Assembly: GCA_025331565.1 (NCBI GenBank)
Contig: JAFREQ010000090.1
Span: 1,773,001 to 1,837,000, forward strand
Origin: Holacanthus passer
Taxonomy: Eukaryota; Chordata; Actinopteri; Pomacanthidae
Length of the DNA: 64,000 nucleotides
Reading direction: 5' to 3'
The translations under genes and the position numbers were made by a program. Below the pieces are notes generated by a model. It was not told where the DNA came from, did not search any database, and saw nothing but the letters and a program-made list of their open reading frames with translations. Below, piece after piece: positions 11,011 to 23,193 of the stretch (positions are counted from its first letter, which is position 1; each line of letters opens with the position of its first letter).

Positions 11011-14000
11011 TCATTAACCCCCCCCATCACACAGCGACCCCCCCACCCGATCGACTAATGGGGTCATTAACGAGAGACAAAATCCACCAGGATCATATCG
11101 ACACAGGTGTGAAGGAAAACTGGGACCGCAGCTGGAAAACATCTGCGTCGGGAGGAGCCGTCTCTCTGACCCGGTGACGAACCTCAGGGTTCGCAGCCGA
11201 CTGAGGATCCACGATAACGGCAAACTGAAAAATCCCACAGCAGCGTCCACGAAGCGAAATCAAAGTCAGTCAAACAGTGGCACATTGATATTCAAATACT
11301 TGTGATTCCAGGTTTTAAAAGGCCAACAAACATGGCGACCGCGGCTTTGATGTAAGATTCCGGTTTGATCCTGACCAACCAGGGGCCTTTCAGGAACAGA
11401 ACAAAGCAGCAAAGCCTTCGTTTGTGCCTGTTTGAAGACGAAAAATATCTCCAAATTACCCGAGATTCATATTCAAATATCTCTAAAATATATCTGAGAG
11501 AAGAGAAATATGGAAGGATGCCTCTAAAAAGTCAAAGCTTTGTTATTGAAAAATAGCTGATAAAGTTGTGATTTATGTGGCTCCATCATTAAAGAAACAC
11601 GACGGCTCCACGTCGACGACACAACTGTCCTCATCAGGTTCCCGACCGCGCCTTCACTTTTATAACGTATCTGATCCAATTTGTCTGTGAGACCTTGAGT
11701 TGTCTCACTTGGTCCATCAATCAGTTCAATCGCTCAATATGGAACAAAACTCACCAACAAAAAGGTCAAATAAAGTCGTAAGAGCAAAGTAAGAACAGCG
11801 ACTCAATCTGATCGAAGCTTTATGCAGTAAAATACATGATTTGTACGAGACTAAATGCCACTGAGCGTTTGCCTAAAAGTCGACCAGCAGACGGATGAAG
11901 GTGCAGAGTCCCAGCGGGTCGGACGGTTTCACAGACACAGAGAGAGCATCAAAGTATCGGAGATCCATTCTGGGTCAATGGAGCTGAGTTTCTGAGCGCT
12001 GCCGCCCGATTCCTGTCAGACAGCTGTTCAGTCAGACACCATGAGACAGAGGGAGGAGGAGGAGGGTGAGAGGAGGTCGGCGCAGAGAGAGGAAGAAGAG
12101 CAGCACTAGAATAGCTAACTCATAGAACCTGAAACAAGCCATTGTAACAACAGGCAGGTAGTTAACCAGCCAGTTGCACCGATCCATGTGTGTAAGCTGA
12201 AACTAAAATGTCTCACTCTCACTATTTCTACACATTATAAAGAAAATACGAGGCTACATGTCAAGACAGTTTTGGATGAGTCTCATTTATGATTGAGCAG
12301 ATTCCACCTACTTTCGCTCTTTGAGCTCAGCTTGTATCATTAAAAACATCTGTGTTGTTACTGACACTGACACCAACCTCCTCATTTGATCCTAATAACA
12401 GAACAAGTGTACGTCCCAAAATGTCTGATTGTTCATTTTAAAATGTGCAAAGTTGGTGTAAGTGAATATTTATATTCTGGATTTGTTTTACACCTTTTTA
12501 ATTTTGAAATAATTTCTGCACAATATAAACAGACTAATCAGACTGATCAAGACAAAAAGTAAAGTTTCAGGGATGATCAAGCACAATTTGCACAACTGAA
12601 CAGACAACAGTCCAAAATGAATATGGCAGAATCTTTAACGACCTCCTTCACTCATAAACTGAGATTAAGCAGCACAAAACACAGGTGCTTTGTACGTTCA
12701 CTGAGCAATTAGACTGAAAGAGAGAAAAATGAAACGACACAGATTAATTAATCAAAGTGTTTCATGAAAGTGTCGTCTCATATTAGGTTTTTTTTCCCTC
12801 ATATCTTTTATGTTTTTAATGCAAATGACTAGAATCAATTTCTCCTCCAGGGGTAATAAATCCTACTTTTCCCTCCTTTTAGGAAGACGGCCAAAGAGAG
12901 AATGATACAGCAAAAGGCTCGAGATGCTTTGTCAGGACTGAGAGAGAGCGAGAGAGAAGACAGGAGTGTGGAGGGAATGAGAGGACGACAAGGACCGAAG
13001 GAAGCAAATCTCAGCCTGAAAAACATAAGAGACACACGTACATTTACATCCGACTGTTTTCACATGTTCAAATTGTAGGTGGCAACATTTAAAAAAATAG
13101 CTACAAAAAACAGTGTGCTTGATGCTGCATGTATAAAAGCTGATGGAAACACCTTCACCTGCTTCTGCTACTAAAACTAAAACTTTCATGTCACGGTGCC
13201 GTTCATGTTCCTGCTGCTCCACCTCCTCAGAAAGCCAGTAAAAGAAATAATAAAATGATGTAACTACAACATCACTGGTTCACGATCAGATGGAGCCACA
13301 TGTCAACTCCCGCTGTCATCACAGCTGCCTCCAAAAAAAATAATTATCTTCGGTCAGAAGCATCAGTGAAATTAGTTACTGCTTAGAAGATGTACAATCT
13401 TGTCACATACTCTTGAATATGGGACATTTTCCCTTTAAATTCTTTATTAAAATTGTCTAAAACGTGCGCAACAATTTAATCTAATTGTCCCTGACATAAA
13501 GAAACTGAAAGAGAAAAAAAAAGACAGAATGGAAATGAAGGGACAGAGAGAAGTGAGGAAGGAAAAGGAGCGACAGAGGGATTACATTTTATTTCTACTT
13601 CTCCTCAGTTGGTTTAGAGGAAACCAGGAGCGGGTTTATCAAAGCAGAACCACAAGGATTTATCATCTCAGTGTCGCAGCAGCAATATGCATATCTGGTT
13701 TTGTGGGTGGGTGAGGGGGGGAGGGGCGGGGGTGTCGCTGTGGACTCTTACCACCCACTGCACTTATTTTACAACTCCTTCAGTCCCTTATCTCCTCCTC
13801 CCTCCAACTTTCTACCCGTTTTCACTCACACGTATTTTTCACTAACGCCGGTCTCTCCTCTTATCGAACCTCTCAGCCTTTTAAGTCCTTCTTTCTCTCT
13901 CACGCTGCTCCTTCTATTTTTGCTCACAAAGACTTTCAACATCTTACAGTACCTGTATTTCCGCCCTTCTCTCTCTCAGATATTCCCGGCTCTATCTCTG

Positions 14001-14896
14001 GTGCTGAATGGGCAGATTAGCGCAGGAAAAGCAGGCTGTGAATGCGACTGTCTCTATTGACCCACTATCTAAGCTCGAGAGAGAGAGAAGCCGAGAGGGA
14101 ACTGGAGCCCACAGTCTTTCTCTTTCTCTCCATCCTCAGCAGCTCCACTGCACCAAACTGAGACTGTGAGCAAGCTGGTAAATCCATTAACCACTGATTG
14201 AGTTCCATTTTATATGAAACAATAAAACCTGAACCAACGGCAGCTGCGGGAGGCGCAGCATGAAGAGCGAAAACTGACAGCAGAGAGATGAAGGGAAACA
14301 GAGGCTGAAGCCAAAAATAAGATCTCTTTCCCCTTTTCTTTCCATCCATCCTTCCTCCACCCTGACTGTCAGTCTTTTTCTCCTGCTTCGTCCATCACGT
14401 CAGGCCCGACTTTGAATCAGTCAGACAGTCACTCAGTGGTCAAGCTGTTCCTCTCAGTGCGACCCGCTCGAGGAGGCAGGCGCCATGTGCGACTCGTCCA
14501 CTGTAATTTAACTGACGGCAGCTGTCAGACTCTCTAACAGCAGCGAGTCTCTGTTGGCTGAGATCTTCAGGATTCCTGGTCGGATTATTGGGCCAAGAAT
14601 CGTGCAAAAAGGATGATTTGATCAGAGAATTTGATTTGGCTTCAAACAGAGAGATCTGCTCAGAGACCTCCACCACTTCTGCAGCTTGTAATCTCATCAC
14701 ACAGACTCGCCTGCGGACAGAGACACAGGAATGCAGAGTTCATCAACCGGAGCTTAGCTAATGCAAAATGGTACAAAAAAAAAGTGCTTACTATCTAACA
14801 GCGTCTATGTATCAGAACAAAGGTCCCGTCTTGCAGGACAATGTTACTGAAGAGTGTTATTGATGTCATGATTTTGTGATGTCATCACATCACATA

Positions 14897-15380
14897 TTTC
14901 ATCCATCGTCAGCCAGGTTCACCAGGTCCTGGTCTAAGTCTGGCAGCCCAGACGTCCGTCTCCCCACCCACATCCTGCAGCTCCTTCTGGGGGATCCAGT
15001 GTCTTTCTCAGGCCTGATGGGATGTTCAATTCCTGCATTCCTCCTGGGTCTGTCCTGGGATCTCCTCTCATTTAGTCCTGCACAGAAAACCTCTAAATGG
15101 AGGCATCCAGGAGATTGTGCTGCTGAAATGCCCGTCACCTCCTCTCAACACGAGGGAGCAGCGGTTCCACTCCGACCTCCTTCCTGATGTCTTACGCTTT
15201 CCCCAAGGTTGAATCCAGCCACTCTGTGAAGGAATCATTTCAGCCACTCGTCTCATTCTTTCAGAGCAAAAACCTGACGACCCCATACTCAGCTCCCTCT
15301 TCATCACAACGTTCAACAACTCCCACGTTACTGCCGGCGTCTCTCTAACCTTCTCCCTTCACTTTATGTTTAAAGACAGA
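14897..15380 (-). mobile_element. Rex3-like LINE fragment, 3' part of ORF, antisense
   Basis: On the minus strand, two overlapping frames give pieces typical of the C-terminal region of teleost Rex3/RTE-type LINE protein: VVMKRELS, then a frame change, then CLHLEVF, RRSQDRPRRN and RRTSGLPDL. The 3' end near 14.9 kb has only a faint (CATC)n remnant (plus strand CATCCATC). The reading frame is broken by at least one frameshift and several stops, so the copy is dead and 5' truncated. Its coding strand is the same as that of atrnl1. Family assignment is from remembered consensus features, not a search. Confidence 0.8.
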
Positions 15381-18300
15381 TTCTCCAACAGTCAGTCGAA
15401 CCCATGATGCCTCTTCAAACCTTCAGTTCTGTTTGACTTCAGGTCAAACACACCGGCTGGGTCATGTCGCTCTGAATGTAACACACACAGCCGGATGCAC
15501 TGCGTTGGTACAGAAACCGCTGCTTTTCTGGATTGAGGTTGAGGCAGCAGGAGATCTGTGCTCTCAGCGTGAAGGACATCACATCGGCGAGAAGAGAAGC
15601 TCAAACTCAGCAGCACAAAGCCAAACTGTTGTTCTGAGGTCTAAAGAAAAAGTTCAGGAATGATACAGAAAGAGAGAAAGAATGAAACAGAGGAATATGG
15701 GCTGAGAAATTGGCAGCTGAGTAACTGTACATTGTGCAGCTGGTGCTGTGGTCTTTTTTCTCCTCTTCTGAAACCAACATTGGTGTTTTCTCTTTCTCTC
15801 CCTCTTACATATGAAGGGTCAGTTAATGGTAACACCTCAGGGGAGCAGAGCAAAGGAGGACAAGAAGAAAACAAAGAGAAGAAAGAGAGGACTGTGCGAG
15901 GAAGGTGAGCTAAAATAGGCTCGCTCATCGAGGATTCCTCTTGAAGTGTCTCCCGCCGAGGGTGGGCGGAGCTAGCCCGCAGTGACTTCACACTCGTGCG
16001 TGCTAACATCAATGGAGGACTGCTGTCTGACCCTATGAAGAGAGTCTCTCTGGGGAGCGGAGGGGTGGGAGGATGGTGGGAGAAGAGGAGCGAGACTGGG
16101 GATGGATGATGGGTGGGCGATTTTTTTTTTTCCCCTTCTCCTCGGTGTTTTTGAAGTTGTATCATGTGTGTTTACGTGTTTGCATGTGCGTCTTTCCTAT
16201 ATGTGGGATGACTTTGATCAGGACTGACCCTCCGATCGCTGCTCAGACACCAAGACACAAACATCGACTCAAGGCTTCAAACAACAGCAGCTATTTCATT
16301 GATTTGATGAGAAAAACAACAGCAGAGGCCGGGCATCCCCCGGAGAGCAGCCTGACCAGAAGCGACGAGCCTCTCATCGGCCTAATTTCCCCAAAATGAG
16401 TCTGTGATGAGCTAATGTCCAAAACATCAGGTGCTTTATGGCGGTGGACACAAAAACCACCTGTGAAATAACAGTACTTTCACTCTCACACACAGACACT
16501 GCAATTTAAATGGCCCTGAACTGGTTTTCTCTGGAGCTGCTGCCGACGGCCTCTCGGTCTGTCGCGGTTCAAAGTGTCCTTGTTAGAGTTCTGCTACGTG
16601 ACCTAAACCCGACCCTTCACAACAGCAGTACTGAGCTTTGTGTTGGCTGTGAAGCTGCAGGTTTGGTTCATTTCAAATGTAATTTGTCAAGAAGTGTGTG
16701 TCTCTCTCTGAATCTTCAGCATCAGTGCGAGTCCTGTCAAGTAGACACACAACGTCCAGTGGCCCAGTGGGTCGAGGGACAGACACTGAGAGCAGTGTCG
16801 TATTAGCCCGAGGAGCACATGGATGAAATGAAGCAAAAATATCTCCCAGTGTTGAAACTTTAGCAGAACCAGGTTCAGACTCAGATTTGGGTTTGAGTTT
16901 TAGGCCTGTGTAGAGCTCGAATCCTTTTCAAACACTGGAGACACTCAGCTGCTCTTGTTTCAGTCTTTATTCTCATTAAAGCATCGAACCGAGACTGAAA
17001 CGAACAAATAAAGACCCTGATAGGCTTCTTATAACATCTAACAGCACAAAATCAGATACTACTCTCCTTAAAGTATAATCAGTGTGACGGATGTGAAGTC
17101 ATGCAAAGATGTGACCTCCATTATTACGGTTAAAAAAAAAAAGGAATTAAGGAATTGATCATCCCGCTGCAGTAAAAACAGCTCAGTCGCTCATTTAAGC
17201 TTTTAACTGAACAATTACTGAATGTTTCTGTGTCTGTTACAGATTCACTCTGTAGGTTTAGTAGTGACCATAAACTTGGTTTTAAAGCCCTTTTTTACAA
17301 CCTGGATTTTATTTTGACACGTTTGGTCTTTGTTCCCATTGTTTACATTTTATTCATCAATTTAACTGTGAAAATCTCAGGATGCTGCAACATCACAACA
17401 CAGTAGAACAAAGCAGAAACACAAGTGATCATATTGCATCATGATCACACAGTAAACAGTTCACTGGTTTAGTTGTGTTGCGGCTGAAGCACCAAAAATA
17501 TTGGTGAAAATTACTGTCTACCTTTTTTCTTCTGAATATATTTGATTGTAAACCTGTTGTTTTTTGAAAGACAGCGATTGTTGCTTGTGTACTGATTGAG
17601 GTAAGTGCATAAAATGTAATAACAAATGAAAGTGAAAACTAGTAAAGTAAGTAAAAAATAATCCCTAACGTCTTTGCACCGTTCACATCTCGACTTTCTG
17701 CAGAGTGTCAACATTTGAGAAGCTGTGAACAACTAAACCAACACACATTTAAAATCTGACTCGTGAACTTATTCCTGTGATTTAGCTTAACATAAAACAG
17801 AGATTATGCTACATTCACATTTCCAAACACTTAGCTGTTCTTCCATCTGCCCCAATGCACTTGTTAGCATTGTCCTCTCGGGGTTTTCTGTATCGTCATA
17901 ATCACCTCTGGGTGTCGTAAAGCCTTTCCTTTCTCTCTCTCACACACCGACACCGTTCATCCCCTGTTCCTCCTTTGTATTAAACTACAATCACTGTTTT
18001 AAAGCGTAAAGCTCTTTCCAAAATGCTTCCATGCAAAGTGCTTCATTTTCCGTCTGCTCCGCTCGTTTTCCTCTGTCAGGTCCCGGTCGTGTTGAAGGCT
18101 TCTGCTTCCTGCCTGGAGGAACAGAGGCTTCTCACACCTGCTCCGGTTACGTACAGTAAAGTCCACTTTATTCAGACCACAAACGAGCAACAGACAAACT
18201 GACAGCAGTCTCCCAGAGAGCTGCAGGGGATATTGGAAAATATAAAGAGCGAGGTGGAAGATGAGCTGGAGGGAGAGAAGATTGGCCTCTTGCTGACGGG

Positions 18301-20167
18301 GCATAAAGCTGCAGGCCTCGGTCAGGTCTGCGAGGAAGTGCTGCCGTCTTTTCAGTGATTTCTCCAGCCGTGCGGTGGTCGGCCGCAGCGACCGGGGGAT
18401 ATCGCATGTCCTCCGTCTGCAGCGGCAACGTGAGCTCATTCTGTGGAAAGTCAGGATGTCTCATTCAGGGGAACAATTGATCCAACAGTAAGTGTTGGAG
18501 GGAAACCAGGCAGGTCTAACCACATCAGACCTTCTTTAAAAGGTGCCATATGTCAAAAGTTTCCCTGAATAATTCATTATCTCACTGTAAAAACAACAAG
18601 AACATACTGTGATCACAAGATACAAACATTTTGATTTGAATCATATGCTAGAAATTGCTGATCTGCAAAAAATGTCTTGCGGTTTTCCAGAGTCATTTTT
18701 TTCTGATTTCTGCATTTATTTAGCGTGAGACTGAATTTCCAACAAAACCCCCGTCCGGCAGTGAGATAACAAAATCACAGATGAAAACAGAAGCAGCAAC
18801 ATTATCTGTGAAGCAAAAACTATTTTTGATTGACTGATTTAGTCCAGACCAACAAAATAACCAAAGTTTACTAGACCAAAGCGTCCTCAGCGTCTCCAGA
18901 CAGAAAGACCTCTGTATCCCTCAATAACAAACTATTCCACATCAGAATAAACACAGAAAAGCACAAACAGTTCCTGATCAACTGTGTGACTCGCTGAACT
19001 CGACGGCATCCTGATTAATCCAGCAGAGGACTGGACCGAACATTGTGTGATTGTAGAGGAAAAAAACCCCACGATGCCACAGACCTTCAAAGAATCAAGA
19101 TAAACCCACAGATTCTGAGCTCATAACACGAGCAGACACGACGGTCCAGCTCTGCATTTACATTTGAGGGATTAACCTGGTGCTCACAGGTTGAAAGAAC
19201 AATGTCTTCGCTGTGCCTCCACTGAAGATCTGACTGAACCGTCACCTCTGGCTCTAAAACAGCCTTCAGCTCTGTTGAACCACCCTGTTGCTGTGCTGTG
19301 GCGGCAGGCCGTTCTAATGATGCCAGTGCCGGGAAACATCAAGACACTTTTGATGATGCCTCGCGTTTTAGCGTGTTTACTCTGCTTTTCTTTAAACTGC
19401 CAGAGCCTGTTTTACATGAGAGCTGACGGGAAGCCGCCGCGAGGCAGACGAGAAGCTCGGCTCGCTGCTGAAAACAGATCCAACTTGTAAAAGGATCACA
19501 AATGGTGTTTACTGTTGTTTTTGTGAGCCTACAATGACGAAGACGTGGGATTTCATGGATCAGAGACAGCTGACAGTTTACAACAACAGGGAAAATCAAA
19601 TGGAAACGGAGAAATCACCAGTGAGAGAGTTGATGTTTGTTACACTTAATCATAAAAAGTCACATTAGCTGTGCCTGTTAAGTGTCTGACAGTTGGACAT
19701 AAATGCTGTCTGCTGATAGTGGCAGCCACCGCAGCTGGTCATTATGCACGACCTGCCTTTTCAAATTATCAGCACAAAATATGATTGAGGCAGCGCTTTT
19801 TTCTCTCTAAAAAGCAGAATGTTGTGCAACACCTTAGTGGACAATATGCAGCGAGCATACAGAGGAACCGGAACAGGCCTGCGTCACATTCTAAAACCAT
19901 ACACACACTGCAGAAGACGTTCAGGGGAAATGTGGCAACAAAGAAGTTCAACATGATGCAAATAATGAAAATGTGCAACTGCATGTACGTAGAAGCTTCA
20001 TATTCTTACAGCCAATATCCCAATGTAGCTTCCCAACATTGTCCAGCTGGGGAAAGCTCTTGTTCCTCATGACTGTCAGAATAAACTGACTGCTCATTTT
20101 GGACAGATTAACAAATATCAATCCAAATGAAGAGAAGTTGAAATGATGCAGTCGACTTGTTGTTTAC

Positions 20168-20168
<1 letters not shown>

Positions 20169-20205
<37 letters not shown>
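20169..20205. repeat. (GT)n microsatellite abutting an atrnl1 5' splice site
   Basis: About 18 GT units. In the sense of the gene this is (AC)n starting at intron position +6, directly after the donor GTACG of the exon at 20211-20325. CA-rich intronic sequence is the known binding site of hnRNP L, which can activate or repress nearby exons depending on position. Confidence 0.97.
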
Positions 20206-20206
<1 letters not shown>

Positions 20207-20210
20207 GTAC

Positions 20211-20325
20211 CGGACTGTCCGGGTGGAGGTATTCCAGACGGGACTCTGGGCAGATACAGCAGCACCGTCAGAACGCCCGCTCTGCTGCCCCAACACGGCT
20301 CCATGGCGATGGGCTTCGGCACCGC
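20211..20325 (-). CDS. atrnl1: Attractin-like protein 1, penultimate coding exon
   Basis: This 115-base exon encodes 38 residues plus the first base of a glycine codon. It lies between an acceptor (CCTCTGTGTGTGCAG) at 20326 and a donor (CCG/GTACGA) at 20210. It begins AVPKPIAMEPC, continues RAGVLTVLLYLP and ends GIPPPGQSG across the splice. The PKPIA-EPC, VLTV and PPPGQSG blocks are hallmarks of the attractin/ATRNL1 cytoplasmic tail. The asparagine that family members usually have after the EPC block (C-GN) is serine here (CWGS). In mammals the ATRNL1 tail has been reported to bind the melanocortin-4 receptor. The exon reads phase 0 from the exon at 43403-43498. Being short, it is easily missed by gene finders. 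Confidence 0.9.
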
Positions 20326-20584
20326 CTGCACACACAGAGGACAAACCGTGAGTTCACACTGGAAAAGACACAATATGGAACAAGCAGCAGGGATTAAAGC
20401 CAAATGACATTGAATTAATCAGTATCAAAGAGGAAACGGAGGCATATCATGTATCATGTGGGTTTGTGATCAACAGAATGATGAAATATTTTAATTGAGT
20501 CTCTCTGAGAATAGAGGCCGACACCACGAGCATCACTGTGAGTAGAAGAAGCTGCACAATGCTCCCGTCTGAAGCAGAGACTCA

Positions 20585-20675
20585 AACACCCACAGCTCAT
20601 CCAGATCATCCTGCCGCCGCCTCCCCCGCCAACAAAGCTCCCGGCCGGGGGAGGCGGCTCAGCCCGCAGCGCAGC
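20585..20675. other. Short GC-rich, CpG-bearing patch
   Basis: About 90 bases of C- and G-rich sequence (GCCGCCGCCTCCCCCGCC and CCGGCCGGGGGAGGCGG) form an imperfect GC-rich inverted pair that could fold back. It is too short for a CpG island and has no gene around it. Its role is unknown. Confidence 0.35.
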
Positions 20676-21042
20676 TAATGCAGACAGGTAGGAAAGCGTT
20701 CTGTCTGTCGGTGTCTCCAGGTGAGTGCACACACACGCGATTAGAGATCAGCTGTCATGTCTGTTCTCAACATGCTGGGTTTTTCAAAAACCACATCATC
20801 GCTTCCAAAATAAAAAATACAAATAACCATCCTGTACTCGGCCTCTGGGACTGTTTGTTCATGTCTTACTGTCTGTGTCCTGATATTTAACACGGGATCG
20901 TGTTTCCTTACATCTGGATGCACAGGGAGGAGGAGAGTCACCGGGCTATCGATCAGGTTTGACTCTCCTGCCACTCCGGACCACAGAGGTCACACAGATA
21001 GACCCTGTTCATTACTGTGGTCTGTGGGGAAGTGAGACGTGT

Positions 21043-21043
<1 letters not shown>

Positions 21044-21078
<35 letters not shown>
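21044..21078. repeat. (CA)n microsatellite
   Basis: About 17 CA units, the first of a 2.1-kb run of dinucleotide arrays. Confidence 0.96.
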
Positions 21079-21791
21079 TACACAATATGTAAAGCATATT
21101 CAAAAAAAGAGCTCACAAACCTGTACATTACAGATTTGAACTGATCTCCCTTCTTTACTGTGTCTGAGCCACTAAACCAAATCAACCCTGTCTCCTTATG
21201 TCTGAATATTCCTGAATCGTTTTGCTTCATATGTTTTAAAGGAAATGTAATTGCTGTATAGATCATGTTCTGATGTATTTCCCAGGTCCAGGAAGGGAGG
21301 AAGTCACATGGTGTTGGTCACAGTGGAAGGTGGGTGGGTTTCTGCCCTGACGCGACTTCCTGCCTCCTGGTTCAAGTCACCACTGACTTATTATTTATAT
21401 CTCTGGTCCTAACACTCTGTTGTAAGAGCTGCTCGGCTCCAACATTAAATACTGTGGAGGAAACAGGCAGCTCACAGCACAACTCTGTCAAACTGCACAA
21501 ATATAAAGCAGGAGGGGGGGAAATCTGTGCTTCATAATTGTAAGTTTGAAAGAACAAAATGGCCGACCAAATTTAATTACTCAGCTTGACCTTCAGTTGT
21601 AAATACTCAAAAATGACTCTGTGACTGAATTCAACCGTCCAACATTTTAAAAGTGAATAAAATAGTAAACACTGCAGTAAGTCGACGCCCCAGCAGGCGA
21701 GTACACAGACACATTAACACACTGCTATCAAAGTAGTTCTCAACTTAACACAACACAGTACTTGGACCACCTTGATACAAACACAGAAGGG

Positions 21792-21960
21792 ACACACACA
21801 CACACACACACGTAAACATCCCCTCCGGTGCTAATAAGTTTAAGTGCTGGAGCGTACGGCATAATTACAGGCTAGAGGCTCCTCTGTTTGTTTAGTGTTT
21901 TCAGAGTGTCAAGAAATGATGAACTCCCTCCTAACTAAACACACACACACACACACACAC
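21792..21960. repeat. Two (CA)n microsatellites
   Basis: (CA)10 at 21792-21811 and (AC)11 at 21939-21960, separated by about 130 bases of ordinary sequence. Confidence 0.93.
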
Positions 21961-22881
21961 TCTAGAACCAAAACTTCCTATTAGCAAACCCTCGTTTCTC
22001 CTGATTGAGGTAACACACAGACAAAACAATGAGTCATTGTTCTGATTGAAGATTGAAGAGAGAAATGATGCAAAATGAATAACATGCGTTTGTTGGCACT
22101 GAAGTTATGAACATGTGTCCTTGTTACTGTAAAACACACACATACACACACTCACAATCATGTTTACATTACATCATGTTTAGACTCTATTTCCTCCAGG
22201 AAGTTACCGGTTCGTTGTGTAAAAGGTCGTTAAAATTCACACCTAACATTAAAGTCACCTGCAAAGCAATAAGTCAAATTAAGGTCACATCAGCAAAGTT
22301 CATGTCTTTAAGTGTGAGGAGCAACGACTGAAGTGTCAAAAGAATAAGATTTATAGTAAGTTTAAAAATGCAAACCTCTGAATTCTTTTTAAATTAAAGG
22401 GGTTTATCTAAATTTGATGTAAACCTAAACTATCAGCACCTAAAGAGTAATTTCATTTCATGTGGAGTCAAATTCATGACAAACAACATGATACAGAAGA
22501 CAAACAGGGTCTGTCGTTTCTCACTAAACTGACTTTATCTGCATCCGTAAGAACTGACTACTATGTTGAATCTATGTCCATTTCCAAAGACACTTTTAAT
22601 GCTCTTAAACGTGCACAGCTAACATCATCCTGTGGTCTTCATCTCCTCTTCTATCAGTGCATCAGCTCTGGGCTCTGCAGAGATGTCGGACTAGTGGCCA
22701 CAGTCTGAACTGCAGCTCTAAACTCCACAGGACTTTAACACGGCACCGAACTCTTTCTCCACGCTGACTTCAACAGCAACCATTAGTTACAGCAATGGGC
22801 CGACTTGTCAATATGTTTCACACTCACACGGTGGTTGAGGAACTGATGTATGTGTGTGTACACTTCCATTAGCAGGTTGAG

Positions 22882-22922
22882 ACACACACACACAAACACA
22901 CACACATCACACATCACACACT
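22882..22922. repeat. Imperfect (CA)n microsatellite
   Basis: CA-rich run interrupted by AA and ATC. It lies about 66 bases before the first of three GT arrays in the opposite sense. Confidence 0.92.
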
Positions 22923-22988
22923 GGACCATTTGATCTCAATAGTTAATAACAGGTTGCTTGTAAAAATGACAAATATAACAGCAGAGAA

Positions 22989-23146
22989 GTGTGTGTGTGT
23001 GTGTGCTTGAATCTTTGTGTTGTGTTTGTGCCAAAGCATACTGTGTGTGTGTGTGTGTGTGTGTGTGAGTAAATGATGAAGCATAGCCAGGGTGATGTGA
23101 CGACTGTAAGAGCTTTCTCTGGCTCCTTTCCCAACCTAATCACTGT

Positions 23147-23179
<33 letters not shown>

Positions 23180-23193
23180 TGAGAGAGAGAAAA
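22989..23193. repeat. Cluster of three (GT)n arrays and a (GA)n tail
   Basis: GT arrays at 22989-23005, 23042-23067 and 23149-23177; the last runs into a GA-rich stretch. They are complementary in sense to the CA array at 22882-22922. Confidence 0.95.

Larger units (their letters stand above)
8244..20210 (-). other. atrnl1: Last intron of atrnl1 (about 12.0 kb)
   Basis: The intron is bounded by a GT donor at 20210 and an AG acceptor at 8244. It contains a possible reverse-transcriptase scrap at 8.46 kb, a GT array at 9.39 kb, a candidate conserved element at 10.85-11.0 kb, a Rex3-like LINE fragment at 14.9-15.4 kb and purine-rich tracts at 12.9-13.0, 13.5-13.6 and 15.6-15.9 kb. I saw no further atrnl1 exon in it, and the flanking exons join in frame without one. 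The rest is unremarkable AT-leaning sequence. Confidence 0.8.

Noticed and set aside
15641..16165. 174-residue minus-strand frame
   Set aside because: It lies over purine-rich sequence, is Ser/Pro-rich at random and carries no family signature.
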